64,000 nt of DNA from Diphasiastrum complanatum (Eukaryota; Streptophyta; Lycopodiopsida; Lycopodiales; Lycopodiaceae), in contig CM055099.1 in assembly GCA_029204225.1 (NCBI GenBank), positions 47,492,542 to 47,556,541 on the forward strand, in the 5' to 3' direction. A program made the position numbers and the translations under genes. The notes below the pieces were generated by a model. That model saw only the letters and a list, made by a program, of their open reading frames with translations. It made no database searches and was not told the origin of the DNA. Shown piece after piece: positions 43,447-53,575 of the stretch; within the stretch, counting starts at the first letter, position 1; every line of letters begins with the position of its first letter.

Positions 43447-45897
43447 CTAGTTTGCAATCCTGCAACCTAAACCTGTGCAAAATGTATCCCACGGTACATC
43501 CTTCTCCTTGCGTTTGTCACTTGCAATTTCAATCCTTCTTGCACCAAAAGGTTTGTCCCTACCTCTCCAACTTGTCTCTTGAGGTTGAGTAGTAGTATCC
43601 TGAGATGTATCCTCATGTTCATCACTCGGAAGGTCAATGAATGGATCATCATCAGGTGGTATTCTCACTATACCATCTTTCCCACTGGATGTATCTATCT
43701 TCTCAGCATCCTCGTCTTCATACATCTTGGATTCATCAAAGATAACATCACGGCTTATATGGACTTTGTTTTCCACTAGATCAAAACATCTATAGCCCTT
43801 CACACGATCATCATATCCTAGGAATATGCACTTGATAGCTTTCACATCAAGTTTACTTCTCTCTTCCTTAGGAACGTGTACAAAGGCCTTACATCCAAAG
43901 ATTCGCAAGTGGTTCACCTTTGGCTTATTCTTCGTGAATGTTTCCTCAGGTGTTATCTTTGGTATGGCAATGGTAGGACTTCTATTTTGAAGATAGACTG
44001 CCGTATTGCATGCTTCTGACCAAAAATCCTTTGGTAGTTTCATCTCAGCTAGCATAGATCTGGCACTTTCCACAATCGTACAATTCTTGCGCTCAGCTAC
44101 ACCATTGAGAGCAGGAGTATGAGCTTGCGTAAACTGTCTTTTAATCCCACATTGATCACAAAGATCATTGAAGTCATTAGACTTGTACTCACCTCCACTA
44201 TCTGATCTTAGGACTTTGATCTTCCTACCTGTTTGATTTTCGACCAATGCTTTGAAGCTCTTGAAGTTGTCAAATGCATCTGATTTCTTCTTCAAGAAGT
44301 AGATCCACGTCTTTCGTGACATATCATCAATAAAGGTCATGAAATAGAAGGCTTTACCTAAGGACATGGTCCTCATAGGCCCGCATAAATCTGTGTGGAT
44401 TAAATCTTGGATGTTCTTTGCTCTTGCAACACCCCCTTTATTGAACTTCTCTCGATGTTGCTTCCCATATACACATGATTCGCACATCGATTTCAAGTAG
44501 TCTTCAATGGTAGGCAATCCTATTACCATCTCCAATTTCCTCATCAAACTGAGACTTCCCAAGTTCAAGTGACCAAGCCTCTTATGCCACAACTCAGTTT
44601 GCGATGGAATGGACGATACAAGTCTATGTTGCCCCTTGATTGTAGCATTCAACCTGTACAATTTTGTATTGGGCTCCCTTACTCCATCCGCAATAACTTT
44701 GAACTTTTGGTTCACATCCTTCACAAAGCAACGATCATGGGCGAATTCTACTTTCAAGTTTTGATCAGTAATGACTCCAACAGAAAGTAGATTTTTCTTC
44801 AAACCTGGTACGTAAAGTACCTTCCTGATCATCCTACTTTTTCCATTAGGTAGTTGGATTGAAACAGTGCCTATCCCCTTGATCTTGTACACCTCGCCAT
44901 TTGCCTGTGAAATGGACGTTCCATTATCCAACACTTTCATGCTACTGAACCAATTCTTGTTACCTATCATGTGTCTTGTGGCTCCCGAGTCAATATACCA
45001 CGCACGATCATCTTGATTAGATGACAATGCAGATGTGAAGATGCTAGAGTCTTCAATATCACCCTCATCGACAAGGTTACGTGCTTGCTTTGGTTTCCCC
45101 TTGCCTTGTTCTGCCAAGAATGTGCGACATTCACTTTTCCAATGGCCCTTTTTACCACAATGGAAGCACTTGCCTTTCTTTTTGTTCTTATTGGAAGATC
45201 CCTCATCCTCCTGAGACTTGGCAAATTGCTGCTTAGACTTCTTCTTGCCCTTGCCCTTGCCTTGTTTTTGGTGTGTCGCAAGTGCCTGATCGTCAGTATT
45301 TTGTTGTCTAGCTTTCACCATTTCTTGTCGTTGCTCTTCCTGCATCAAGATTCCTATGCGCTCGTCAAAGGTTGGCAACCTTTCTCTTGATGCTATTCCG
45401 CTCACAAATATCTGATAGGGTTCTGCAATGCCACACAATGCATTGTGTACCAGCTCCACATCACGTATGCGCTCACCAATAGAATGCAGTTCATCCCTCA
45501 TTGTCTTGATTCTGGTCATGTACGTCTGAATGTGCTCTCCTTGCTCCATGCGGGCACTATCCAACTTTGACTTCAGAAACATGATTCTTGACAGATTTGA
45601 TGTCTCGAACTGCTCCTTTCGCACATCCCATGCCTGTCTGGGTGTCACAACATCACATATGTGGGTAATGATGTGATCCTTCACTGTCAAGTTAATGAAG
45701 GTCAAAGCTTTCCTCATCTTTTTGTCGAACACTTTGATATCTGCTTCATTTGGCGGCCTTCTCTCATCACCTGTGATGACTTCCCACACGTCTTTCTCCA
45801 TCAATATGTTTTTCATTTTGAATTTCCACACTGCATAGTTGGAAATCCCGTCCAATTTGCTACTTTCACTCAAAATGGACTCTCCCATGTTTGCCAT
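43447..45897 (-). CDS. Copia-E gag-protease-integrase frame, 816 codons
   Basis: The frame starts with ATG at 45897 (MANMGESIL). It contains a UBN2-type gag (residues 15-195), zinc knuckle CFHCGKKGHWKSEC (244-257), protease YIDSGATRHM (Asp303), pre-integrase LWHKRLGHLNLGSL with CESC (436-475), and integrase with Asp503, Asp566 and Glu602, 36 residues apart. It ends in the linker to RT, where a deletion of the RT changes the frame and a stop follows at 43447. Gag, protease and integrase look intact, so only replication would need help from another element. Confidence 0.85.
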   Translation of the reverse strand: MANMGESILSESSKLDGISNYAVWKFKMKNILMEKDVWEVITGDERRPPNEADIKVFDKKMRKALTFINLTVKDHIITHICDVVTPRQAWDVRKEQFETSNLSRIMFLKSKLDSARMEQGEHIQTYMTRIKTMRDELHSIGERIRDVELVHNALCGIAEPYQIFVSGIASRERLPTFDERIGILMQEEQRQEMVKARQQNTDDQALATHQKQGKGKGKKKSKQQFAKSQEDEGSSNKNKKKGKCFHCGKKGHWKSECRTFLAEQGKGKPKQARNLVDEGDIEDSSIFTSALSSNQDDRAWYIDSGATRHMIGNKNWFSSMKVLDNGTSISQANGEVYKIKGIGTVSIQLPNGKSRMIRKVLYVPGLKKNLLSVGVITDQNLKVEFAHDRCFVKDVNQKFKVIADGVREPNTKLYRLNATIKGQHRLVSSIPSQTELWHKRLGHLNLGSLSLMRKLEMVIGLPTIEDYLKSMCESCVYGKQHREKFNKGGVARAKNIQDLIHTDLCGPMRTMSLGKAFYFMTFIDDMSRKTWIYFLKKKSDAFDNFKSFKALVENQTGRKIKVLRSDSGGEYKSNDFNDLCDQCGIKRQFTQAHTPALNGVAERKNCTIVESARSMLAEMKLPKDFWSEACNTAVYLQNRSPTIAIPKITPEETFTKNKPKVNHLRIFGCKAFVHVPKEERSKLDVKAIKCIFLGYDDRVKGYRCFDLVENKVHISRDVIFDESKMYEDEDAEKIDTSSGKDGIVRIPPDDDPFIDLPSDEHEDTSQDTTTQPQETSWRGRDKPFGARRIEIASDKRKEKDVPWDTFCTGLGCRIAN

Positions 45898-47179
45898 TGC
45901 AAAACTACTTGAAACTTCTGTCGTAGGCTAAAAACAGTATGTTGAGGTCAACAGTGATGTCAGAAGTTGAAAATAATGCACTTTTTCCCTTATCATGCCA
46001 CTCGCCGCTTTTCCGCCAATTTGAAAGCCAAATCGGTGTCGCCTTCCGAAATGCACTCAGTCATCAACTCCCAACTTCGTGCCCAGTAGAATGGTGAAAT
46101 CACTTCTGGCACATTCCGAACACTTTCTCCACTGCAATCACTCTGTTTTGCTGTATCGTACTTGTAGGTATAGTCTGGGTGCCCTTCGTTTGGAAGTTAT
46201 AGCGTTTCGTTTGGGTTAAAACGGGCAAAGGACCCAAAAATAGGGATTTTTTTTTGTTTTTGAACTGTTTCTTCACCTTGAAGAAACTTCACTCTTCACT
46301 TGTGAAGGGACCCAACTCCCATTTCAGTATGAAAATTTTTAATGAAATTGAAGGCCCAATTGCCCTTCAAACTTTCACAGCCCCTTGACTTGCCATCTAA
46401 TGGCTTATTCCGATCCAAAGGCTCACACCGCTTTCCAAAAGCATGATCTCAATCATTGATCTTCATAGGGAGTCATCCTACGGTCCTAGATGCTTTTGTG
46501 CATTGATCCACGCACCTACAAGCACTACTCACTCCGGAATGCTAGAAACCCACCTCTCTCCACCTCACGCTGCGGGCTCTTCCTCCTCCTACATTTTTCA
46601 GCTATGGCTCCCTTGAGGATTTTTCAACAATCTCTCTCTCTCTGAGTCACGGCTGTCCATGACCACTCCTGATCAGGCTCGCACTGCTAGGGTGCCCTCC
46701 TGTGGGCTTTTACAGCTCAGAAAATAGTTTTGAATAGAGAAAAAACTTTTTTTTTTTTGGCTTCCAAACCCTAGACCAGGGTTTTTCTCACAGCCTTGAA
46801 CTTGGCTTGCTTTTCACAGCTCTCTGGCTGACCAAATCAATTGCTCTGAGGTCGCCCTACTACTGGAAAGCTGAAGCTTCACACCGTTTGTCAAATGGTG
46901 TCCGATTGATTGCACACTGACTGCAAACACCGAATAGCCTGCTTCAGAATTTCAAAATTCCGTTTGTTGAGGTTCTGATTCAGCCGAAAACCCTTGTCTC
47001 TGAATCCTCACACAGTCTCAAGCTTATCAAGCTTCTGTGTGTTAAACTCTCTACACCAGTGTTTCTCCTTCCGTCTTCAGCCCGCCGTAAACCCCGAACT
47101 CTCAGAAGACAGTTCTCCCGAAGCTCTCTTTAACGGCGATGATGTACTGTGTACACTCCTTGTACGGCTCTGATACCAA
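45898..47179 (-). other. Copia-E leader with primer-binding site
   Basis: On the minus strand TTGGTATCAGAGCCG (47179-47165) follows the 5' LTR and matches the initiator-Met tRNA primer site. The leader of about 1.3 kb has no coding frame; a T11 run lies near 46750. Confidence 0.75.
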
Positions 47180-47451
47180 CTTAGAATTTGCTTTGCACAG
47201 GAACACAGATCATGCTACACAGTAGCACAGACATAAAACACTCTCCACAACAAGCTCACATAGCAACTGTATTTCTCAAAACGAAATTACACTGTACATA
47301 TAGTTGTTCACTCAGGCAACCCATGCATGACCCAGGTTGCCGTTGGCGGGACGCGTGTCCCGTCGACTTGCCTCGTGGCGAGGCCAACTGATCCTTATCC
47401 ACTGATAGGACCCACAACACAGTAGACAGTGATTCTACTTTAATTCTAACT
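47180..47451 (-). repeat. Copia-E 5' LTR
   Basis: It pairs with 42387-42659, with scattered substitutions. Short open frames in both copies are translations of the LTR and not genes. Confidence 0.88.
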
Positions 47452-48360
47452 GTGGGATCATACTCACTAGGAGTAAATCCAATAGAGATAAGAAAAATGT
47501 GATGCCATCAAACAACGTTAATATTTCTTAACAGAAAATACCATAGCCAAAGCTTCACACTCTATTTTGGAGTAGTTGACTTCAGCATCATTTAATTAAA
47601 TAATGCTACTGATATGTGCAAGATTAAGCTGATATCTATCAAGTTGCATCTTCTCCCTCGTGTAATGTTGACAACTTGCAAATCTGATAGAAAAATCTTT
47701 CTTATATTCACGAGGCCTAGTTAACATTGATCCAATAACATATTTTGAAGCATCAGTTTGCACATGAAATTCTATCGTCCAATTAGGTGCTCGTAATATC
47801 AGTGCAAAAAATAAGGCCTTTTTTTCGATTTTTCAAACGACTCCAAGGCCTCAATTGTCAAATTGGCACAATAGTCAACTTGTATATAGGCCATGCTAAA
47901 TCTGTAAAAAATGAAATAAAGATTCGATATTAGTTTGCATGACCCATAAAAATATAAACTCTTCGAATAATGCCTAGAGGAGTCATGGTTCATCAAGAAT
48001 GTTATGAACACCAAATCTTATAGTATCCATATGTTATGGCACACAACTTAGTAGAAATTAGATTGACTCCAAACCCTCCATCTATCACAACTGCCTCTTG
48101 ATCAAAATGCTTATGTTGAATTGGCAAGGTGATATTCCATTGTTCACTCTCCTGCGGCCCGCACATTGACTACTTCATTTGATTTTTCAAATCTTGCACA
48201 ATATAGCAATTCACATTGGATCTTGGTCTTGGTCTTGGTCAATCTAACTAGATCAGATAACCCATTATACTTTGTTAACTCTAGCCGATGAGGTCTTCTG
48301 TTAATAAGACGGGGTTGAGGTCCATCAAAATTAGGATTTTCAAAGTCAACCATTTTTAAA
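47452..48360 (-). pseudogene. Gypsy remnant: protease, RT end and RNase H
   Basis: From 48353 downward a gag-like linker is followed by AVVIDGGFGVNLIST, a gypsy protease active site in which the Ser is Phe (about 48095-48050). It then jumps to an RT end (RRVYIFMGHAN-like) and RNase H with FHVQTDASKYVIGSML and CEALAMVFSVKKY (47560-47500). Most of RT is deleted. At 47452 it meets the Copia-E insertion, beyond which Copia-F RT continues, so this is half of the chimeric join seen also at 31.2 kb. Confidence 0.7.
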
Positions 48361-48652
48361 GAGATTTTTTTTTTTTTGGAAAAATGAAAACTACATAAGG
48401 TAATTTTTGTAGATGAAATTGGATCTAAAATTTTCAGAGCTTGGATCTAGATTTTTCAATTAAATCTTAGATTTTGATCTGATTTGTAATTACTTGATCA
48501 CTTGATGATAATCAGATTTTAAAACTGAAAAAAAGATCTTGATCAAGCGATCGACACTTTAAACATAAATTTTTTTAGAAATTAGTTTCAAATCAACTCA
48601 GATTTTTTTCACAAATTTCATAGTAGCTAGATCAGAACTCAGATATGGTATT
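48361..48652. other. AT-rich non-coding stretch
   Basis: A T14 run at 48366 opens an AT-rich stretch with GATCT-rich words and no open frame. It may be element leader. Confidence 0.3.
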
Positions 48653-48905
48653 GGCGAAGGTTCCCTAGGGAAGGTCAATTCGACGAGGGTTCTTTCAGTA
48701 CCATTTTGAGTAAAAAATCACTTAATTGACTGTTTTTGACAAATCTAGAAAAACTAACCTTCGTTCATCTGACAGTAGGTACATTTGACAGACATGAAAC
48801 TAGGGTAAAACTGGCAAAGGTTCTTTGGCGAAGCAGCTTGGCGAGGGTTGAATGGACTATTTTGAACAATTTTGAAAATTCTAACCTTCGTCAAACTAAA
48901 AAATG
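48653..48905. repeat. Two diverged ~140-bp tandem copies
   Basis: TTGGCGAAGGTTCCCTAGGG near 48651 and CTGGCAAAGGTTCTTTGGCG near 48810 open related segments with GCGAGGGTT/GACGAGGGTT and end with CTAACCTTCGT. The copies are diverged, so limits are approximate. Confidence 0.5.
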
Positions 48906-49049
48906 ATGGATTACTAAATTTGGAAACCTCAAGAAAGTCGACGAAAGTGAAAGCTGAAGAGTGATATTGTTATTTTTGCAAAAAATGATAGTTTTTTTTG
49001 ACGAAAATAGCTCAGTATACGAAATAAACCCCCAGCTTACTGATTACCA

Positions 49050-49132
49050 AAAATAACAAGATGGATTGGTTAAGTTCAGCTCTTGGAGTTGTAGATAATG
49101 TACCATAGTTCTATCAAGCTAAATTTGAGGAG
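49050..49132 (+). pseudogene. Copia RNase H C-terminal remnant
   Basis: The frame reads LSSALGVVDNVP, close to the C-terminal YALGIVD of Copia-C, and is followed by GAGGAG and an LTR start. Only the last about 20 residues remain, on plus. Confidence 0.6.
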
Positions 49133-49540
49133 TGTGAAAATTGGCAAATATGAAGCTTGATATATAGTTTATTGTACGTTGTGTAATCCACACGTGTGAG
49201 AGCATGTTCCCACACGTGTGAAAGCATGTTCTCACTTGTGAGGAATAGGTGCAAGGTAGTTAGATCTTAATCATAGGAGTTAGATAGCATTAAAAGACCT
49301 ACTCATTATAAGCACTTGAACTTTTAACCATAGCAAGAAACTTGAAGTAAAACGGCCTTGACAAGTGAGAAATCATGGAAAGAATGTCATCCACTCCTCT
49401 CTTTCATTCCTACATAGATTGATGCTATGTGAACCAAAAACGCCTCCATTCGTCATAGTACAAGCCACCAAAGTGCCTACATGCAAAAGTACATGCAACA
49501 CCTACCACTACTGACTATTGGTTAACATTGTTTTGATATC
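49133..49540 (+). repeat. Copia LTR remnant (Copia-C related)
   Basis: It starts TGTGAAAATTGG directly after the purine tract, as in Copia-C. CACACGTGTG occurs twice, at 49189-49198 and 49211-49220. The 3' border is not certain and no partner LTR is in the window. Confidence 0.55.
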
Positions 49541-50852
49541 ATGTTAAAGTTTATGATAGGAATTGTTTGTGTATATTGCTACACATTTTACAAATAATTA
49601 TGTTTAATAGAAGAGAAATTATTCACAAAGATGGTCTACAAACAAGAGGAAAAAGCATCTAAGGTACAATACTATACAATTAGCAACATCAAAGTCTCAT
49701 TGAATGAAAGTAAATGAGCTTCACAATAGTGAGAAAAAAGATGAATGAATTTGATCATTCGGTAGTTTCCAAAATTTCTCTCACACTTAAAAATGGAATT
49801 GATGGTTGTGTATGTACACTCTACCTACTCTCCTACATGCATGATCAAATTTCGAGCTCAAAGTCTATGAGTAAAAGTTCTATTGGTGTTAGGTGTCAAT
49901 CATGCACCCCCACTATAGTAGAAGAAAAACCAATGACTCTACCCATTCACTACATGCCAACTTGTAATAATTCTATCAGTTTCAAAGTAGAACAAGGGCT
50001 GTTAATTGCAAATCACTCAAGTGCATTCGAATAACCCTACCTTGGTCCATATCTTTGTACCCACTCCTTAAAATACCCTTACTTATCCATTGAGTATCAA
50101 TATACTTTCGATTGATAAACCCCCATGATTTAGCAACATCCATATCTCAACATCAAAGGTATCAATCTTGGGTGGCGGGTCCAAGTATATATGCCCTTAT
50201 TGATAACTACAAGGGATCAAAACAAAATTCAAATACACATAAAAATGTCAAAGACCTCTTATTTTTAAGTCTTGACCTCTAATGAATAAGTTTGCAAAGG
50301 CACCCACTTTTTCTCCGAGGTGCATGTGCCATATACCATCAAGCATTAATGAGACATCATTCCACTAACACAATATACCTTAAATGTTTCAAGTTCCTAT
50401 GCTTATTAAAAGATTCCAAAGCAACCTTAAAGAAAACCTACAACACTTGAATGGAAAAATTTAAATACTAGTATAAAACCTTAAAATGTGGAACCAATGG
50501 GTATAGTTTAATTATGTTTTGTAGGTTAAATGGCTGAATATGTGAGTAGCAATTTTACCTCTTTGGTAAAGAAAATTGGTGGGAATTTTTTACTATACTT
50601 TGACGAAATAATTTGGAGTCAAATAAATGACTCAAATTGACTTGTGAAAAGTGCATATATATGCACATTATAAATAGTCCTACTTTTATGAAAGATTTTT
50701 GGCAAACTTTTTCTAAAATGCTTTAATTGTACGTCTCCCATTAACATGTTGGATAACTATGTGGATAAATCTCTACCTTTTAAATTTGAAAGGAATTCAT
50801 TAAAAAATCTAAAAGTGCACTTTTGAACTTTGAATAAAAAATAGATGAGGTT
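49541..50852. other. No recognisable gene
   Basis: A long AT-rich stretch. Open frames are short and not convincing, and no LTR pair could be found. Confidence 0.35.
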
Positions 50853-51029
50853 TTAAAGTTGAAGTAACTTAGAGGCCTCCAAACTCACATCCCTTCCATC
50901 AGGTACTTCCACAACATCAATCCCCATAAGATTCTTATCATCGTGCTTGAATAAATTTATGTTGAATATCGGCTTCAATAAAGCCCTTTGACCCACTCTG
51001 TGGATGCCCTCAAACCTTGGAATTATGAA
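50853..51029 (-). pseudogene. Coding-like fragment, not recognised
   Basis: A 58-codon minus frame between stops reads FIIPRFEGIHRVGQRALLKP and HDDKNLMGIDVVEVPDGR. It has a protein-like residue mix but no start and no family I recognise. It could be an exon of a decayed gene or chance. Confidence 0.25.
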
Positions 51030-51448
51030 CTAGGTCCTAGTCAAAGTTTTGGGGCCATGAGGAACCTAGGTCGTCCTGCTCTTAGAGGCTGAAGGAATTC
51101 GGAAGCTAAACTAGAAAACCTAAAAAAACGAACCGATGTGCACGAGAAAAGCGCGTGAAGAGGCGTCACCGATGTTAAGATGGGTTTTTATGTGAGCACC
51201 TTAAATTTGAACAAGGATTCATGGAAGATGATGATAGGGTGTGGGGGCATTAAAAAAATATAGAAGAAATGGTGGTTTTTAGAATCTGGGACATTGATAC
51301 TTTTTTGTTGGTTGGGTTGGGTTAGGTTGGATTGGGTGTAAATGTGATTTTTATGATTTGGGGGGCCTCCCACTGCCAAGTTCGAACCACGTAATGCCAA
51401 GTGCTCAGGTTTGCTTAATATTTTGAAAGCACTTCCATGAGCATAATA

Positions 51449-51455
<7 letters not shown>
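51030..51455. other. No recognisable gene
   Basis: Mixed sequence with a T/G-rich part at 51290-51360. No supported feature. Confidence 0.3.
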
Positions 51456-51483
<28 letters not shown>

Positions 51484-51750
51484 AATGTAATGTGCATTCT
51501 CTCTCTACGGAATGTGGGTTCTCTCTCTACGGAATGTTAGCTCTCTCTCTACGGAACGTACGTTCTCTCTCTCCAGAATGTATGTTCTCTCTCTACCTTC
51601 TTAGCTAGCATTACGTTGTGGAGGTCCTCGTCTCTCTACAGAATGTACATTCTCTCTCTACCTTCTCACCTAGCATTACGTTGTGGAGGTCCTCGTCTCT
51701 CTGTAGAATGTACGTTCTCTTTCTACCTTCTCACGTAGCATTACGTCGTG
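51456..51750. repeat. (CT)n run and two nested minisatellites
   Basis: A CT run at about 51456-51480 is followed by about five units of TCTCTCTCTACGGAATGT type (about 22 bp) to 51590. Then come three units of about 75 bp containing TAGCATTACGTTGTGGAGG, at about 51605, 51670 and 51737. The shorter unit forms part of the longer one, so the array grew in two steps. Confidence 0.8.
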
Positions 51751-52140
51751 GAGGCCCGAGGACCTGACCCAGGGCCTTCCTTGCAGGTCGGGGCCCTGCC
51801 CGCGGAAGCCCTCCCAACGTAGGGCAAGGGCAGGGCACTCCCTGGGCAGGGCCCTCCTTGCAGAAAGCAAAGACTCAAGGGCAGGCTGAAGCCCTGGGTG
51901 AGGGCCTTCCACCATACATAAAGAATCGGGATCCATACACGCGGCGTCCAACGATTGGGCCTCGTGGAAAAACACGCATGCTCAGAGCGTCTCAACGAAA
52001 CTGACAAGCCGCTTCTCCTCTCCTGGTCAGTCTTCGTCTTCTTCTTCTTCTTCTGTTCTGCTCGTGTTTTTTTTTCTGACCTCGTCTATTCTTTCCATTT
52101 CCACGATTGCTTGTATTTGGATCGTGATTGCTCGTAATGA
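51751..52140. other. GC-rich segment followed by a CTTCTT-rich leader-like stretch
   Basis: The first part (to about 51900) is GC-rich with repeats of CAGGGC and GGGCCCT words. The second ends in a pyrimidine tract (TTCTTCTTCTTCTTCTGTTC at 52036), like a plant 5' leader. No coding region follows, so a gene cannot be supported. Confidence 0.3.
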
Positions 52141-53575
52141 TGGAGATCGATTTGACAATATCATGTAGCAAGAGCTTGAAAGGAAGCCACCTGCCGCGAA
52201 CGATTGATAATAATGCGGTTTAGTTGGAATTGCGAGTCTGTCTCTGTGTTGCGTTATGGAAAGCGCTTTTGGTTTTAGGTGTTTTTTTTTGTTTGGGATA
52301 CTTTTGTTTTTGGCTTCATATTTTATGTGTTAATGCCTGTGCTTGACATGACTCTTGTTTTGGAGTTGATTTTCCCCGAAAATTAGCCGTTCTTCATGTG
52401 TTGGTTTTCTTGCTTACCATCTTTGGGTTTCTTGTTTTGTGGCGTTTGTGGGATGGATGTTGGGACTAGAATGAAGCTGATATGTTGATTGCAAAGATCT
52501 TTTTGCATTTCTATTTTGAGCCTTGTGGCTAAAGCGAAGGTGCGTTGCGAACCTGAGAGGTAGAGACAGGCTTCAGAATCTTTATGTCTGCACAAAACAT
52601 TAATGTCTAGTCGTGGGAATAGGAACCTTCAACTTACTTTTTCCTTGCCTTTGCAACGGAAAGCGACACAAGGATAACAACAACTTTCGTTCCCCGTATT
52701 CCACATCCAGCACACATCTTTCATTACACTTTATCCTAGCATCTATTGTGTGCCATGGGAGCTTTTGATGCATACCATGTTTTGTTCAGTCCCATTTATC
52801 TTCTAACTCATAATAAATGCCTCTTTGTCACGTCCCTCTCAGATAAAGCCTTTTCACAACATCAACCCGAAAGGCATAGACACTTATAACATCCTTTATA
52901 GAAAGTATTGGCGAAAAAATTGAACTCCATACGGTATTGAATTCATTACGGTATAGATGAAGAATCAAGAAAAACGTACGTTATTACCATCATACATGAA
53001 CGATAAAGGGAAACGGACTACTTGAATTCATAACTTTCATACACGAATAGTTAAGAAAAAGGAACACAAAGGTCATGCGTTTTAACACGTCAATAGAACA
53101 GCTGACTTGAGCGTCTTTCAGTTTAAGTTTATATAGGAGTACATTACTGTAAAAGCTGTTAAGCTCTACTAGTAGAAAGATTAACTTGTGCTTATCTGAA
53201 GCCCTTTCTTGCTCAGGTCTTCGAAAGCTGTTAAGCTCTACTTGAGAACGATAAAAGCCCTTTTTGCACAGGATTTTACACTCTTGTACGATGATTATCC
53301 ACAATGTCTCTGAAAGATTGCACATGGACTAACAAAACTATGTATCTTGTGAGGTTATCCCTCGCCTGCCGTTCTGCTATGTTTATTTTGCTGAACTAAA
53401 ATCTTCAGCAATGTGGTATAGATATACACTGGCCGCGGCTAAGTTGACACAGCTCTAGTGTATACCATTTATGGTAACTATTCCTGTACAAAATCGGCAC
53501 TCCATTGGAGCATCTAGCTGCATGTATATTACAAAGGATACGCCAACACAAAAAAAATTGGCAATCACCGTTAAC
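52141..53575. other. 3' flank of NCED, no other gene
   Basis: No convincing open frame or repeat. The part nearest 53575 is the expected position of the NCED 3' untranslated region on minus, but no clear polyadenylation signal could be chosen. Confidence 0.35.

Larger units (their letters stand above)
42387..47451 (-). mobile_element. Copia-E, RT-deleted Ty1/copia element with short LTRs
   Basis: LTRs of 273 and 272 bp bracket a leader, one long gag-protease-integrase frame and RNase H. GTGGGA at 42381-42386 and 47452-47457 flanks the element as a target duplication. About 11 of 272 LTR positions differ between copies, so it is older than Copia-C. The RT is lost by internal deletion. Confidence 0.9.

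Noticed and set aside
49525-49548. GTTTTGATATCATGTTAAAG as a minus-strand copia primer-binding site
   Set aside because: It resembles the reverse of TGGTATCAGAAC but has several mismatches, and no LTR could be paired with it.
51751-52200. A plus-strand gene starting from the CTTCTT-rich leader
   Set aside because: No open frame of useful length or splice pattern follows.
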